Of a stretch of 64,000 bases of DNA, positions 1 through 9,781 are shown piece by piece; the first letter of the stretch is position 1; each line of letters begins with the position of its first letter. The notes under the pieces were generated by a model. It made no database searches. It was given only the letters and a program-made list of their open reading frames with translations, and was not told the origin of the DNA. Source of the stretch: Sporosarcina sp. GTDB lineage: Bacteria > Bacillota > Bacilli > Bacillales_A > Planococcaceae. Where the stretch lies: contig NZ_JARICI010000015.1 of the NCBI RefSeq assembly GCF_029257255.1, forward strand, positions 1 through 64,000. The letters are read 5' to 3'. Position numbers and translations under genes: made by a program.

Positions 1-1401
1 TGAAATAGTTAAAGCGAATTCAGAAAAAATCTGTCCGATTAATCCGCTGATGAAAATAACCGGTACAAATACAGCAAGAGTCGTCAGCGTGGAAGCGGTA
101 ATTGCTCCCCCTACTTCCTTCGAGCCGTCATTCGCGGCAACTTTCGGCTCTTTGCCCATTGCTAAATGCCGTTCAATATTTTCGATTACGACAATGGCGT
201 TATCGACAAGCATTCCGATTCCGAGCGCCAGTGCGCCGAGCGTCATGATGTTCAGCGAGAAATCCGCAAAATACATCAAGACGAATGTTACGATAACCGA
301 ATAAGGAATTGCTACGCCGATAATAATTGGGCTCTTGATCCCGCGCAGGAATAAGAAAAGCACAAGCATCGCAAACACACCACCGAGAATCAGTGACTGT
401 CCGATATTTCCAATTGCCAGCTTCACATAGTCTCCTTGGTCAAACAGTATATTGGAATCTATGCCGTTGTATGCATCTTTTTCCAATAACTCATCTAGAG
501 ACTTTTTAAATTCTTTCGAAACAGTTGCAGTGTTAGCGCCTGACTCCTGCAGTACCGACATCAAGACAGCCTGCTCATCATTGGCACGTGTTTCTGTCTG
601 CGCTTTCGGTTCAAGCAGCGCTACATCTGCCACATCTGAAACTTTGATTTTTGTTCCTGTTAATGGATTCGCTCCAAGCTGAATGTCGCGTATATCCGAA
701 ATACTTTGTAGAGAGCTGATAATTCTAGTTGTTAATGTACGGCCTTCATTTGTATCAATTGGATCGCCAGGCATCGAGACATTGCTCGCCTGGATCATTT
801 GCACAACATCTGATTGACCAAGACCATGTTCCTTTAATTTATCAGGATCTAAAATCACCTGGACGTCTTCAATAATTTTTCCTGATACGTTGACACTGGC
901 GACTCCGTCGATGCGCCGTAATTCTTTTTCTAAGTCCTCCGCTATGCTTCTAATATCCGCTTTGGCATCATCTGTACGCAGTGATAATTGAATAACCGGG
1001 AATTGAGAAGGGTCGAATTTCATAAAGCGCGGTTTATTTGCACCGTCAGGAACCTGTACCTGATCAATTCGCTGCAAGATATCCATCTGCACGTCATCAA
1101 TTGTAGAGGACCAGTCAAATTGCAGGAATAGTAAATTGGCACCTTCCTGAGACGAAGACTGCATAGATTTCAAACCGGGCGCCGTAGATAAGCTTTCTTC
1201 CAGCGGTTTCGTAATCTTCTCGCTTACTTCTGTCGGAGAGGCACCAGGATAATTGGTGACAACTACTGCGACGGGCGGATTTAAATCCGGTATGAGTGTC
1301 ATCGGAATCTTGAAGAACGAGACAGCTCCTAATATGATGACCAAGAACATCGTGACCAGTGTAAATACAGGGCGTTTTACCGAAAAGCTGCTTATCTTCA
1401 T
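1..1401 (-). CDS. RND-family efflux transporter (AcrB/SwrC type), N-terminal part, cut by window edge
   Basis: Proton-driven inner-membrane exporter of the AcrB/HAE1 family, probably for drugs, surfactants or lipopeptides (substrate not readable). The frame is open from the start at 1401 to base 1, giving 467 N-terminal residues of a protein normally about 1000 aa. It begins MKISSFSVKRPVFTLVT, the usual first helix, followed by a large porter domain (IPMTLIPDLNPPVAVV, then YPGASPTEVSEKI), then helices near 335-450 with ALGIGMLVDNAIVVIEN, a hallmark family motif. An AGAGAGG site lies about 9 nt upstream of the ATG. The ORF track missed it because the frame runs off the edge. Family is certain; SwrC orthology is inference. 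Confidence 0.93.
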   Translation of the reverse strand, partial: MKISSFSVKRPVFTLVTMFLVIILGAVSFFKIPMTLIPDLNPPVAVVVTNYPGASPTEVSEKITKPLEESLSTAPGLKSMQSSSQEGANLLFLQFDWSSTIDDVQMDILQRIDQVQVPDGANKPRFMKFDPSQFPVIQLSLRTDDAKADIRSIAEDLEKELRRIDGVASVNVSGKIIEDVQVILDPDKLKEHGLGQSDVVQMIQASNVSMPGDPIDTNEGRTLTTRIISSLQSISDIRDIQLGANPLTGTKIKVSDVADVALLEPKAQTETRANDEQAVLMSVLQESGANTATVSKEFKKSLDELLEKDAYNGIDSNILFDQGDYVKLAIGNIGQSLILGGVFAMLVLFLFLRGIKSPIIIGVAIPYSVIVTFVLMYFADFSLNIMTLGALALGIGMLVDNAIVVIENIERHLAMGKEPKVAANDGSKEVGGAITASTLTTLAVFVPVIFISGLIGQIFSEFALTIS

Positions 1402-1542
1402 ACATCTATTCCTCTCTGTCACTATAGAAAAATTTATACCATTCTACCATACCATTTGTCTCAGTTACTTTCATCATGGGGATATCAAAAATTCAAATCA
1501 AATTAACACAATGGAAAAATCTTTTTTCTTTTAGTAAAAATA

Positions 1543-1582
1543 GCAAACGACCCGGCTGGATAACAATGAATCCAACCGGGTC
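1543..1582 (-). terminator. Rho-independent terminator after prfC
   Basis: GACCCGGTTGGA pairs with TCCAGCCGGGTC around a 10-nt loop on the minus strand, followed by a T-rich stretch. It sits just after the prfC stop codon. Confidence 0.8.
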
Positions 1583-1596
1583 TGTACGCAATATAA

Positions 1597-3171
1597 TTAT
1601 AGCTGATTGTACAGCTTAATATCTGGGAATTTATCTTGGAACCAACGCATAGCAAAATCGTTTTCGAAGAGGAATACTTTTTTATCGAAGCGGTCTTTAA
1701 CCAGTAATGCCCGCTGACCAGCCATCGATTCTTTGACTTCTTCTTCATTCTCAATCCAGCGAGCTACTTTCGAACCCATTGTCTCCATTTGTACTTCCAC
1801 ATGATATTCCGCTCTCATACGGTGTTCAAACACTTCAAATTGAAGCTGACCTACAGCTCCTAAAATCACTTCTTCTGTATGGAGTGTCTTATAATACTGA
1901 ATTGCACCTTCCTGAACGAGCTGCAGAATCCCTTTATGGAATTGCTTGGATTTCATAACGTTTTTCGCAGATACCCTAACAAATAATTCGGGCGTAAACT
2001 GCGGCAGCGCTTCGAATTGGAAGTTCGCTTTACCACCGATTACTGTATCGCCGATCTGATAATTTCCTGTATCGTACAGACCGATGATATCACCCGCCAC
2101 TGCTTCATTGACAGTTTCACGATCATCCGCTAAAAACTGTGTCGTTTGAGACAACTTGAAGTTTTTGGACAGTCTCGGCACGGTAACTGACATACCTCTG
2201 TCAAAGTGTCCGGAGACAATACGTACAAACGCAATACGATCACGATGAGCTGGATTCATATTCGCCTGGATCTTAAAGATAAATCCGGTGAATACTTCTG
2301 ATTCCGGCGCTACTTCTTCTCCTTCGCGCGTTTTTCTCGGCTGAGGAGCTGGAGCGAACTGCAGGAAAGTTTCCAGGAATGTCTGAACGCCGAAATTTGT
2401 CAGTGCACTTCCGAAAAATACAGGTGTCAATTCGCCTACTGCTATGCGCTCTTCATCAAAATCATTGCCTGCTTCATTTAGCAGCATAACGTCTTCGAGA
2501 GCCTGTTTATAATAAGAGGTTTCAGTCATCGAGTGCTGAACGGCAAGCTCCCCGTCTTCCGTTATTGGCAGAAATCTTTCCTCTGCTTCCGGACGCGCCA
2601 GCTCGACACGCTGATTAAAACGGTCATAAATACCGAGGAATTCTTTCCCCATACCGATCGGCCAATTCATAGCATAGGACTGGATTCCGAGCACTTCTTC
2701 CAATTCTTCCATCAATTCAAGCGGTTCCTTACCTTGACGGTCCATTTTATTAATGAATGTAAAAATCGGAATTCCGCGCATACGGCAGACTTTAAACAAT
2801 TTAATCGTCTGCGGTTCGATACCTTTTGCAGAATCCACCATCATGACGGCTGCATCCACCGCCATCAGTGTACGGTACGTATCTTCACTGAAGTCTTCGT
2901 GGCCCGGCGTATCTAAAATATTAACGCGCTTTCCGTCATAATCAAATTGCAGGACAGAAGACGTAACCGAAATTCCACGTTGTTTCTCGATTTCCATCCA
3001 GTCAGAAGTCGCATATTTGCCGGACTTCTTTCCTTTTACTGTTCCTGCATCGCGAATGGCACCGCCAAAATATAGAAGTTTTTCTGTAATAGTTGTTTTA
3101 CCGGCATCCGGGTGCGAAATGATCGCAAAGGTGCGCCGTGAATTTATTTCATCTTGAATCTTATTTTCCAT
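1597..3171 (-). CDS. prfC: Peptide chain release factor 3
   Basis: GTPase that recycles RF1/RF2 from the ribosome after peptide release. The track ORF is extended upstream; the real start is ATG at 3171 ([17 protein letters not shown]), with AAAGGAGAG spaced correctly, giving 524 aa, the usual RF3 length. GTPase motifs are in order: G1 SHPDAGKTT near residue 19, G3 DTPGHED near 87, G4 NKMDR near 140, then EF-Tu-like domain 2 and the RF3 C-terminal domain ([15 protein letters not shown]). It lies downstream of murE on the same strand with its own probable promoter in the 103-nt gap. Confidence 0.97.
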   Translation of the reverse strand: MENKIQDEINSRRTFAIISHPDAGKTTITEKLLYFGGAIRDAGTVKGKKSGKYATSDWMEIEKQRGISVTSSVLQFDYDGKRVNILDTPGHEDFSEDTYRTLMAVDAAVMMVDSAKGIEPQTIKLFKVCRMRGIPIFTFINKMDRQGKEPLELMEELEEVLGIQSYAMNWPIGMGKEFLGIYDRFNQRVELARPEAEERFLPITEDGELAVQHSMTETSYYKQALEDVMLLNEAGNDFDEERIAVGELTPVFFGSALTNFGVQTFLETFLQFAPAPQPRKTREGEEVAPESEVFTGFIFKIQANMNPAHRDRIAFVRIVSGHFDRGMSVTVPRLSKNFKLSQTTQFLADDRETVNEAVAGDIIGLYDTGNYQIGDTVIGGKANFQFEALPQFTPELFVRVSAKNVMKSKQFHKGILQLVQEGAIQYYKTLHTEEVILGAVGQLQFEVFEHRMRAEYHVEVQMETMGSKVARWIENEEEVKESMAGQRALLVKDRFDKKVFLFENDFAMRWFQDKFPDIKLYNQL

Positions 3172-3202
3172 CGTGGGAACTCTCCTTTTGTTTACGTTTT
3201 CT

Positions 3203-3231
3203 ATCATAGAGAGTATACAGCGGCAAATCAA
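3203..3231 (-). promoter_or_regulatory. Probable SigA promoter for prfC
   Basis: On the minus strand TTGATT (3226-3231) and TATGAT (3203-3208) are separated by 17 nt, about 30 nt upstream of the prfC start. Sequence match only. Confidence 0.45.
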
Positions 3232-3274
3232 TGTTTTTTCATTGTTTTGCAGAAAAAATCCATACACTCTTCTC

Positions 3275-4765
3275 TTATGAATTAACGGAAGTTCCGCCGA
3301 ATTTTTTACGCGCTTCATCCAGAGCGATCTCTGCATCGGAATGAGGATATTTCGTGTGGCCTATAATCTGATAGTTCTCATGGCCTTTTCCCGCGAAAAT
3401 AATGATATCCCCTTCATTTGCCATCTCAATTGTATGACGTACTGCTTCTTCCCTGTCACCGATGCATGCATATTGGTCATGTGGCATACTCGCACTTAAT
3501 TCGGAAACGATCGATTCATACGGTTCGTCTCGCGGATCATCTGTTGTAAAGACTACATAATCAGCCGCAGCAGCTTTTTCTCCCATTACAGGACGCTTCA
3601 GACGGTCCCGGTTTCCGCCTGTGCCAATCAAAAACAGCAGCCGTTTGCCATCTTTTTTCAACGGTTCAACAGTGGCAATCGCTTTTTCAATGGCATCAGG
3701 TGAATGAGCATAATCAATAAAGATCGTCAGCGGTAAAGATGTTTCGACTTTCTCTAAACGTCCCTTGACCGTCGAGATATTCGCAAGCAACGGCAAAATC
3801 TCTTCAACTGTCATTCCTTTTGCATAAAGAGCTGCCACAGCTGCCAACGCGTTATAAACATTAAACTCGCCAATTAACGGCATCGTCACAGGATATGTAC
3901 CATCCGGTGCAAGTAACACGAACTTTGTACGGTCAGGGAACATTTCAATAGAAGTCGCCTGAAATGCGGCCTTGACTCGAATTCCATACGTCAATACAGG
4001 ATAAGACGTTACTTCCGTCATTTTGCTGCTCCACGGATCATCTGCATTGACAATAGCATACTTCTGCTGATCAAGCTGCTGACCGAGATGCGCGAATAGC
4101 AGTGCTTTTGCGGCACTGTAATTCTCCATAGTTTTATGATAATCCAAATGATCATGGGTTAAGTTTGTAAAAATCGCAATATCGAATTCCGTTCCCGCTA
4201 GTCTTCCTTCAATTAAACCATGAGAAGACACTTCCATCGTCATTGACTGACAGCCTTCATTTGCAGCCTGAGAAATCATTTGCTGTGTCGTTAAAACGTC
4301 AGTTGTCGTATTTTCCGTTTCATACAAAATATCATTTAACTTAAAACCAATTGTGCCGGACACCGCGGTTTTCTCTCCAGTCTGCCGCAGCATATCATGA
4401 ATGATGTTGCCGACACTGGTCTTACCGTTCGTGCCAGTCACCCCGATCATTTTCATTCGTTTCGAAGGATAACCGTAAAACTTGGACGCAAGAAGCTGAA
4501 TTGCTTTTAAAGAATCTTCTACATAGACAACCGCTGTCCGCTCCTCATCTACAGTAATCGGTTCAGAAGCGATAATCAGGCGCGCCCCGCTCAATAACGC
4601 ATTATTGACGAATTGGTGACCGTTCACAGTATATCCTTTTAAGCAGACAAACGCCCCCCCGTCTTGTACCGCGCGAGAGTCAACCGCCAAGTCAGTCACG
4701 GTTTCCGGGACGGTCCCTATAATCGTTTTGACAGGCAGGACAGATAAAAGTTCATTCGTATTCAT
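3275..4765 (-). CDS. murE: UDP-N-acetylmuramoyl-tripeptide synthetase, MurE family
   Basis: Cytoplasmic ATP-dependent ligase adding the third amino acid to UDP-MurNAc-L-Ala-D-Glu in peptidoglycan synthesis. 496 aa; Mur-ligase domains in order: N-terminal UDP-binding (to about 100), ATP-binding P-loop GTNGKTS at 111-117, central domain with [10 protein letters not shown], and a C-terminal domain. The substrate-determining motif reads DDPR (about 409-412) rather than the DAP-type DNPR, and the tail GKGHENYQI...[11 protein letters not shown] resembles lysine-adding MurE of staphylococci, where murE also lies near prfC as I recall it. I lean to L-lysine addition, but the conserved Arg leaves diaminopimelate possible. 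Start ATG has GGAGG 8 nt upstream. Confidence 0.93.
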   Translation of the reverse strand: MNTNELLSVLPVKTIIGTVPETVTDLAVDSRAVQDGGAFVCLKGYTVNGHQFVNNALLSGARLIIASEPITVDEERTAVVYVEDSLKAIQLLASKFYGYPSKRMKMIGVTGTNGKTSVGNIIHDMLRQTGEKTAVSGTIGFKLNDILYETENTTTDVLTTQQMISQAANEGCQSMTMEVSSHGLIEGRLAGTEFDIAIFTNLTHDHLDYHKTMENYSAAKALLFAHLGQQLDQQKYAIVNADDPWSSKMTEVTSYPVLTYGIRVKAAFQATSIEMFPDRTKFVLLAPDGTYPVTMPLIGEFNVYNALAAVAALYAKGMTVEEILPLLANISTVKGRLEKVETSLPLTIFIDYAHSPDAIEKAIATVEPLKKDGKRLLFLIGTGGNRDRLKRPVMGEKAAAADYVVFTTDDPRDEPYESIVSELSASMPHDQYACIGDREEAVRHTIEMANEGDIIIFAGKGHENYQIIGHTKYPHSDAEIALDEARKKFGGTSVNS

Positions 4766-4938
4766 ATAGTTTCCTCCAATAGAACATTAGATAAAATTGA
4801 TAATTATAAAAAATAAATGTATTTTAGCTTCAAATGAAGTAAAATATATATAACAAATTTCTATCATCTTTGCTGATTACATTCAAAAAGTTCCCCTTAG
4901 ATGAATTATTTGAATTTTATTAAGGGAGGTATATTACA

Positions 4939-6012
4939 TTGCTTGGACAGCATTTCAACGAACCCCGTTACTATAACTATTTTGACCTTTTTTTCAAACA
5001 ATCACAAGATGCTATTTCTGTTTTTGATTTGGAAAACAGAGTGATTACAGGAAATCCAGCTTTTGAGAAGCTGTACGGTTGGTCATTAGAGGAATGCGTA
5101 GGTGAAAAAATCCAGTTTTATCCTGACTCTGAAATAGAGAAAGTTGAGCAACGATGCGAATTATTAAAGCAAGGCATGTCGTTGGCGAATGAACGAGTTA
5201 CAGAACAGCGTAAGGACGGAAGTATTTTTCAGGCAGAAATTAGCATGACACCTATTTTTAATGACCAGGATGAAGTGATGGCATTTTCCTACGTCACACG
5301 AGATATCACATCTCGCCTTCAGCTCGAGCAGAATAAATTAGAAATCGAACGACTTCAGACAATGAGTATGATTGCAGCTGTAGTGGCACATGAAGTTCGC
5401 AATCCAATGACAGCGATTACCGGTTTCATTCAAATGATGAATCAAGACTCAACAAACCCCTACACTTCTTTCACTCAAGTTATGGAAATGGAAATCAAGC
5501 GGGTCAACCAAATAGTTTCTGATTTTTTAATCCTGTCAAAACCGACCCTTCACAATCCTTCGTACTTTTCAATAACTGATACGCTCAAAACCGCTATCGA
5601 AGAATTTCAAGAAGACTTTGAACTACGAAATATCGTACTCTCTTCGACGTTCCCTGAACAAGAATTAACGTTTTATGGCAATCAATCCTCATTGAAGCAA
5701 GTTCTCTATAATGTCTTAACCAATAGCTATGATGCCATTGAGCAGAATGGAAGTATTTGTCTTTCCCTAAATTTACGTGAGGATACTTTTTCAATACGTA
5801 TCCAAGACGACGGCGAAGGAATGGATAATGATACGCTAGAAAAACTTTACATGCCGTTTTTTTCCACAAAAGCAGAAGGTACTGGACTCGGCATGATCAT
5901 TTCTAAAAAAATTATTGTTGACCATAAAGGCACTCTGGAAGTTGACAGTCTCCAGAGTGTAGGAACCACAGTCACTATTACGCTGCCGTTAACGGATAAC
6001 CCGCTTCACTAA
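4939..6012 (+). CDS. PAS-domain sensor histidine kinase
   Basis: Soluble two-component kinase, 357 aa, no membrane helices. TTG start at 4939 is fixed by AAGGGAGGT at 4922-4930. Domains: PAS about 15-125 (DAISVFDLENRVITGNPAF ... YVTRDITSR), HisKA with H-box AHEVRNPMTAITG (phospho-acceptor His151), N-box NVLTNSYDAI near 260, and G-boxes DDGEGMD and GTGLGM. The architecture resembles Bacillus sporulation-type orphan kinases (KinA/KinE group), and no response regulator is adjacent. Input to the Spo0 phosphorelay is inference. Its 3' end overlaps the convergent aldehyde dehydrogenase by 24 bp. Confidence 0.9.
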   Translation: MLGQHFNEPRYYNYFDLFFKQSQDAISVFDLENRVITGNPAFEKLYGWSLEECVGEKIQFYPDSEIEKVEQRCELLKQGMSLANERVTEQRKDGSIFQAEISMTPIFNDQDEVMAFSYVTRDITSRLQLEQNKLEIERLQTMSMIAAVVAHEVRNPMTAITGFIQMMNQDSTNPYTSFTQVMEMEIKRVNQIVSDFLILSKPTLHNPSYFSITDTLKTAIEEFQEDFELRNIVLSSTFPEQELTFYGNQSSLKQVLYNVLTNSYDAIEQNGSICLSLNLREDTFSIRIQDDGEGMDNDTLEKLYMPFFSTKAEGTGLGMIISKKIIVDHKGTLEVDSLQSVGTTVTITLPLTDNPLH

Positions 6013-7395
6013 AGGCAGTTTCCCTTTATACGGCGGATAGCCGATCGGCAAAGTAACGGAAGTACTTTTCTTCATCATAGATTTCGAATGAGTAAACGTA
6101 TCGAAACTTGCTTTACCGTGGTATTGATTCATACCCGACGGCCCGACACCTCCAAACGGCAAATGAATATTGCCAACATGCGATATCGTATCGTTAATAC
6201 ACCCTCCGCCAAACGGCAGTGCCTCGATGAAATGATCGGCGGCATTGTCGTTTTCTGTGAAGAAATAGGCAGCGAGCGGCTTCGGTTGCATGCCGATCTG
6301 GTGAATTGCTACACCGAGATCATCGTAAGCCAGAAGTGGAAGAATTGGTCCAAAGATTTCTTCCTGCATACTCGCCCTATTCCAATCGGGTATACCTAAG
6401 ATTGTTGGCTCGATATATAAATCTTCTGCATCTGTGCGCCCGCCTTCTATAATATAGGACTGATCTTCTTCCAAGATGTTCGCCAGGCGCTGAAAATGGC
6501 GTTCATTGACGATCCGTCCATAGTCTACGCTCTTTTGTGCGTTTTTACCGTAAAATCGTTTGATCGCTTTCTTCATTTCCTCCAGTAGCTGATTGTAGAT
6601 AGAAGCATCAGCCAGAACATAGTCCGGTGCAACACATGTCTGTCCGTTATTCAAGAATTTTCCCCAGACAATTTTTTCTGCCGCTTTCTTTATATCAGCG
6701 GTATGATCGACGACTGCCGGGCTCTTCCCACCTAATTCAAGCGTCAGAGGTGTCAGACGCTCCGCACAAGCCTTCATAACGATTTTGCCGACATTCGCAC
6801 TGCCGGTAAAAAACACATAGTCAAACGGCGCTTGCAGCAATAGCTGTGTTTCTTCTTTTCTGCCCTGCACAAGATGAATATAGTCAGAAGGGAAGATGTC
6901 TGCAATCATTTTTTCAACTGCATCCGCCGTGTGCGGTGTATCTTCAGACGGTTTCAACACTGTACAGTTGCCTGCTGCAATCGAGCCAACCAGCGGATCA
7001 ATCAGCAGTTGAAATGGATAATTGAACGGCGCGATCACCAGTACACTCCCGTAAGGCTCCTTGACAACAAAACTCGTCGCTGGCTGCAAATGAATCGGCG
7101 TTTTCGCTTTTTCAGGCGCCATCCATTCTTCCAATTGATTCATAGTATGGGTAATACTCGATAAAACAAACCCGATTTCTGTTACATATGCCTCAAATGA
7201 AGGCTTACGCAAGTCTTTATGCAACGCCTCCATCAGCTTCTTTTCATTACGCTGAATCGCATTGTATAAATTTTGCAGCATCATTTTTCGAAAAGATATA
7301 CTGCGTGTCACACCGGAAACATAATACGTCTTCTGTTTGCTCATGATGATATCCAAGTCGTTTTTCGTCATGCTCACATCATTCACGCTCCTCAT
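5989..7395 (-). CDS. Aldehyde dehydrogenase, class-3 / fatty aldehyde type
   Basis: NAD(P)-dependent oxidation of aldehydes to acids, about 468 aa as in the short class-3 group (B. subtilis YwdH-like). The track begins at 7413, but ATG 7395 (MRSVNDV) has GGAAGG 9-10 nt upstream, so that start is preferred. Motifs: cofactor-binding VIAPFNYPFQL and FFTGSANVGK, general-base Glu in TLELGGKSP (about 220), catalytic Cys in NNGQTCVAP (about 254), and C-terminal PFGGVGPSGMNQYHG. Substrate is not readable. Single gene between two convergent or differently regulated neighbours. Confidence 0.93.
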   Translation of the reverse strand: MRSVNDVSMTKNDLDIIMSKQKTYYVSGVTRSISFRKMMLQNLYNAIQRNEKKLMEALHKDLRKPSFEAYVTEIGFVLSSITHTMNQLEEWMAPEKAKTPIHLQPATSFVVKEPYGSVLVIAPFNYPFQLLIDPLVGSIAAGNCTVLKPSEDTPHTADAVEKMIADIFPSDYIHLVQGRKEETQLLLQAPFDYVFFTGSANVGKIVMKACAERLTPLTLELGGKSPAVVDHTADIKKAAEKIVWGKFLNNGQTCVAPDYVLADASIYNQLLEEMKKAIKRFYGKNAQKSVDYGRIVNERHFQRLANILEEDQSYIIEGGRTDAEDLYIEPTILGIPDWNRASMQEEIFGPILPLLAYDDLGVAIHQIGMQPKPLAAYFFTENDNAADHFIEALPFGGGCINDTISHVGNIHLPFGGVGPSGMNQYHGKASFDTFTHSKSMMKKSTSVTLPIGYPPYKGKLPLVKRVIR

Positions 7396-7432
7396 TTTCG
7401 TACTTCCTTCCATTCTACCATGTTGCCCAAAA

Positions 7433-7468
7433 GAAAAAACTCCGAACGATTTAAATCGTCCGGAGTAC
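7433..7468 (-). terminator. Terminator after cadA
   Basis: ACTCCGGACGAT / ATCGTTCGGAGT with a 4-nt loop followed by TTTTTT on the minus strand, starting a few bases after the cadA stop. Confidence 0.85.
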
Positions 7469-7472
7469 TTAC

Positions 7473-9578
7473 TTATATTCTGCTTCTCATGAGGCGTAAA
7501 GAGTTCAGTACAACGATCACCGTCGCGCCCATATCAGCCATTACCGCCATCCACAATGTCAGCCACCCCGGAATAATCAGCAATAAAGCAATTACTTTTA
7601 AGCCTAGCGCAATCGAGATATTCTGCAAAATGACTTGCTTCGTACGCTTGCTGAGCCCGATCGTGTACGGCAATTTTTCCAGATCATCCGCCATCAATGC
7701 AATATCTGCCGTCTCGAGCGCTGTATCCGTTCCCGCGCCACCCATGGCGATGCCGATATTCGCACTAGCCAAAGCAGGTGCATCATTGACTCCATCACCC
7801 ACCATAGCTACTTTGCCGTATTGTCCCAGCGATTTTATCATGGCTACTTTTTCTTCCGGCATCAGTTCCGCTTGCACTTCAGAAAGTCCTAACTGTTTAC
7901 CGATTGCTGACGCAGTAGACTGATTATCCCCTGTCAGCATGACGGTTTTTTCAATGCCAATATGATGCAGTTTCTCAATGATTGACAGACTGCTTTTACG
8001 GACCTGATCAGCCACTGCAATCATGCCGTCAAGACCTTGTTCTGACCAGATCAACATGACCGTCTTGCCTTGCTGCTGCAACTCAAGTATCCGCTGTTCA
8101 TATGCCGAATCCAATTCATTCATTTCTCTGTAAAGATTCGGACTGCCGACATACACTAACCTGCCGTCAAGAACTGCTTTCGCGCCTTTGCCCGTAATCG
8201 ACTGAAAGTTTTCTGCTTTCGTCAAGCGGTTTGGCAATTTTTCAGCTGCTCGCATGATGGATGTTGCGAGCGGATGCTGTGAAAACTTTTCAATAGCAGC
8301 TGCCTGCAACAGCAGTTCTTCTTCCGTCAATGAAGAAACAGAAATTGTATCCGTCACTTCTGGACGTCCTTCAGTCAAAGTACCCGTTTTATCGAATGCC
8401 ACTACTTTGATCTGTCCCGTTTCCTCTAGATGAATACCACCTTTAATTAGCACACCATTACGCGCTGCATTTCCTATCGCTGTAACAATTGCAATGGGTG
8501 TCGAGATGACCAGCGCACACGGACAGCCGACTACGAGCACGACAAGGCCTTTATAGAACCATTCGCTCCATAAACCGCCCATCATTAGCGGCGGAATGAT
8601 CATGATTAATAATGAGATCACAAGAATTGCAGGGGTATAGTATTTCGCAAATCGATCGACAAACAGCTGCGTAGGTGCTTTTTCTGCCTGCGCCTCTTCG
8701 ACCAAATGAATGATTTTTGCTATCGTCGTATCTTCCGCGAGCTTCGTCACACGCACTTGCAGCGAGCCTTCTTCATTCAGCGTACCTGCGAATACTTCGT
8801 CACCAATCACTTTGTGCACCGGTACTGATTCACCGGTGATTGCAGCCTGGTTAACAGAAGAATCCCCCTGAATCACTTCACCGTCCATCGCAATCTTCTG
8901 GCCCGGTTTGATGAGAATCACATCATTGATTTGAAGAGTTTCTACTTCGACTTCAAATTCATTGCCGTTTCGCAACACCATAGCTGTTGAAGGAGCAATT
9001 TCAATGAGTGAGCTAATGGAATTTCTCGCTTTATCGATTGAATAGCTTTCAAGCGCCTCACTGACAGAAAACAGGAATACCACGACTGCACCTTCTGCCC
9101 AGTCTCCAATTAAAGCTGCACCAATGACCGCAATCGTCATCAATGTAGACATATCAAACTCTAATTTGGTGAGATTCAACAATCCTTCTTTTAAGAGACT
9201 GTAGCCGCCGATTAAAATGGCCAGAGCGAAAAGCCCAATTGATAGCCACGTATTCCCGCCATTAACTGAAGAAACTGCGTACCCTGCCAATAACAAAACA
9301 AGCGCCGCGATCGTCGTCTGATTTTCTCGTTTTTGCCAAAACGGTACATGCTGTTTGATGATTCGCTGCTTTTCAGGGAATACTTTAATACCGTCAAACG
9401 CGCCGGCTTCTTCTAACTGCAAAATTGAAGCATCACCGGCGACAGTCAGCTTGGATGCCCCAAAGTTCAGTTGCACATCTTCTACCGAATCGATCTGCCG
9501 AATATTCTTTTCAAACTTCGCCGCACAACTCGTGCATGATAAATTTTGCAGACGATAGACATTTTTCTCGGTAGCCAT
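7473..9578 (-). CDS. cadA: Heavy-metal P1B-type ATPase (Cd2+/Zn2+/Pb2+ exporter)
   Basis: Membrane ATPase pumping soft divalent metals out of the cell. 701 aa with one N-terminal HMA domain (LSCTSCAAKFEKNI, metal-binding CxxC near residues 15-18), membrane CPC motif VVGCPCALVIS, phosphorylation motif DKTGTLTEG, SQHPLA in the ATP-binding domain, and hinge GDGVNDAPALA. The last membrane segment has the Lys ... MADMGAT pattern of the ZntA/CadA (P1B-2) group rather than CopA. AAAGGA lies 8-9 nt before ATG. Its promoter carries two inverted repeats of ArsR-type shape, but no regulator gene is adjacent. Metal assignment is by family. Confidence 0.95.
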   Translation of the reverse strand: MATEKNVYRLQNLSCTSCAAKFEKNIRQIDSVEDVQLNFGASKLTVAGDASILQLEEAGAFDGIKVFPEKQRIIKQHVPFWQKRENQTTIAALVLLLAGYAVSSVNGGNTWLSIGLFALAILIGGYSLLKEGLLNLTKLEFDMSTLMTIAVIGAALIGDWAEGAVVVFLFSVSEALESYSIDKARNSISSLIEIAPSTAMVLRNGNEFEVEVETLQINDVILIKPGQKIAMDGEVIQGDSSVNQAAITGESVPVHKVIGDEVFAGTLNEEGSLQVRVTKLAEDTTIAKIIHLVEEAQAEKAPTQLFVDRFAKYYTPAILVISLLIMIIPPLMMGGLWSEWFYKGLVVLVVGCPCALVISTPIAIVTAIGNAARNGVLIKGGIHLEETGQIKVVAFDKTGTLTEGRPEVTDTISVSSLTEEELLLQAAAIEKFSQHPLATSIMRAAEKLPNRLTKAENFQSITGKGAKAVLDGRLVYVGSPNLYREMNELDSAYEQRILELQQQGKTVMLIWSEQGLDGMIAVADQVRKSSLSIIEKLHHIGIEKTVMLTGDNQSTASAIGKQLGLSEVQAELMPEEKVAMIKSLGQYGKVAMVGDGVNDAPALASANIGIAMGGAGTDTALETADIALMADDLEKLPYTIGLSKRTKQVILQNISIALGLKVIALLLIIPGWLTLWMAVMADMGATVIVVLNSLRLMRSRI

Positions 9579-9618
9579 TCAACCAATCCTTTCATCAATG
9601 TAAAGTTATGATTAACAT

Positions 9619-9703
9619 TCAATCATCCGTTTGATTGATTACTTTCAGTATATTCAATTCTATTACTTTTGTCAATCAAGTCATTCAAATGATAACTTGA
9701 ATG
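9619..9703 (-). promoter_or_regulatory. cadA promoter with two inverted-repeat operators
   Basis: Minus-strand TTGACA (9670-9675), 17-nt spacer, TATACT (9647-9652): a near-consensus SigA promoter. One inverted repeat, CATTCAA-N8-TTGAATG (9682-9703), lies just upstream of -35; a second, TCAATCA-N6-TGATTGA (9619-9638), covers the start site. This layout fits repression by an ArsR/SmtB-type metal sensor (CadC/CzrA), which is inferred from shape. Confidence 0.75.
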
Positions 9704-9713
9704 TAAATGTAAA

Positions 9714-9753
9714 AAAACAGTTCTATTAAGCAAAAATTGCTAATAGAACTGTT
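9714..9753 (-). terminator. Terminator after RluA-type synthase
   Basis: AACAGTTCTATTA pairs perfectly with TAATAGAACTGTT, followed by TTTTTTT on the minus strand. Confidence 0.85.
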
Positions 9754-9781
9754 CCATAAAACGCCAGTCAGTCTTATGCTA

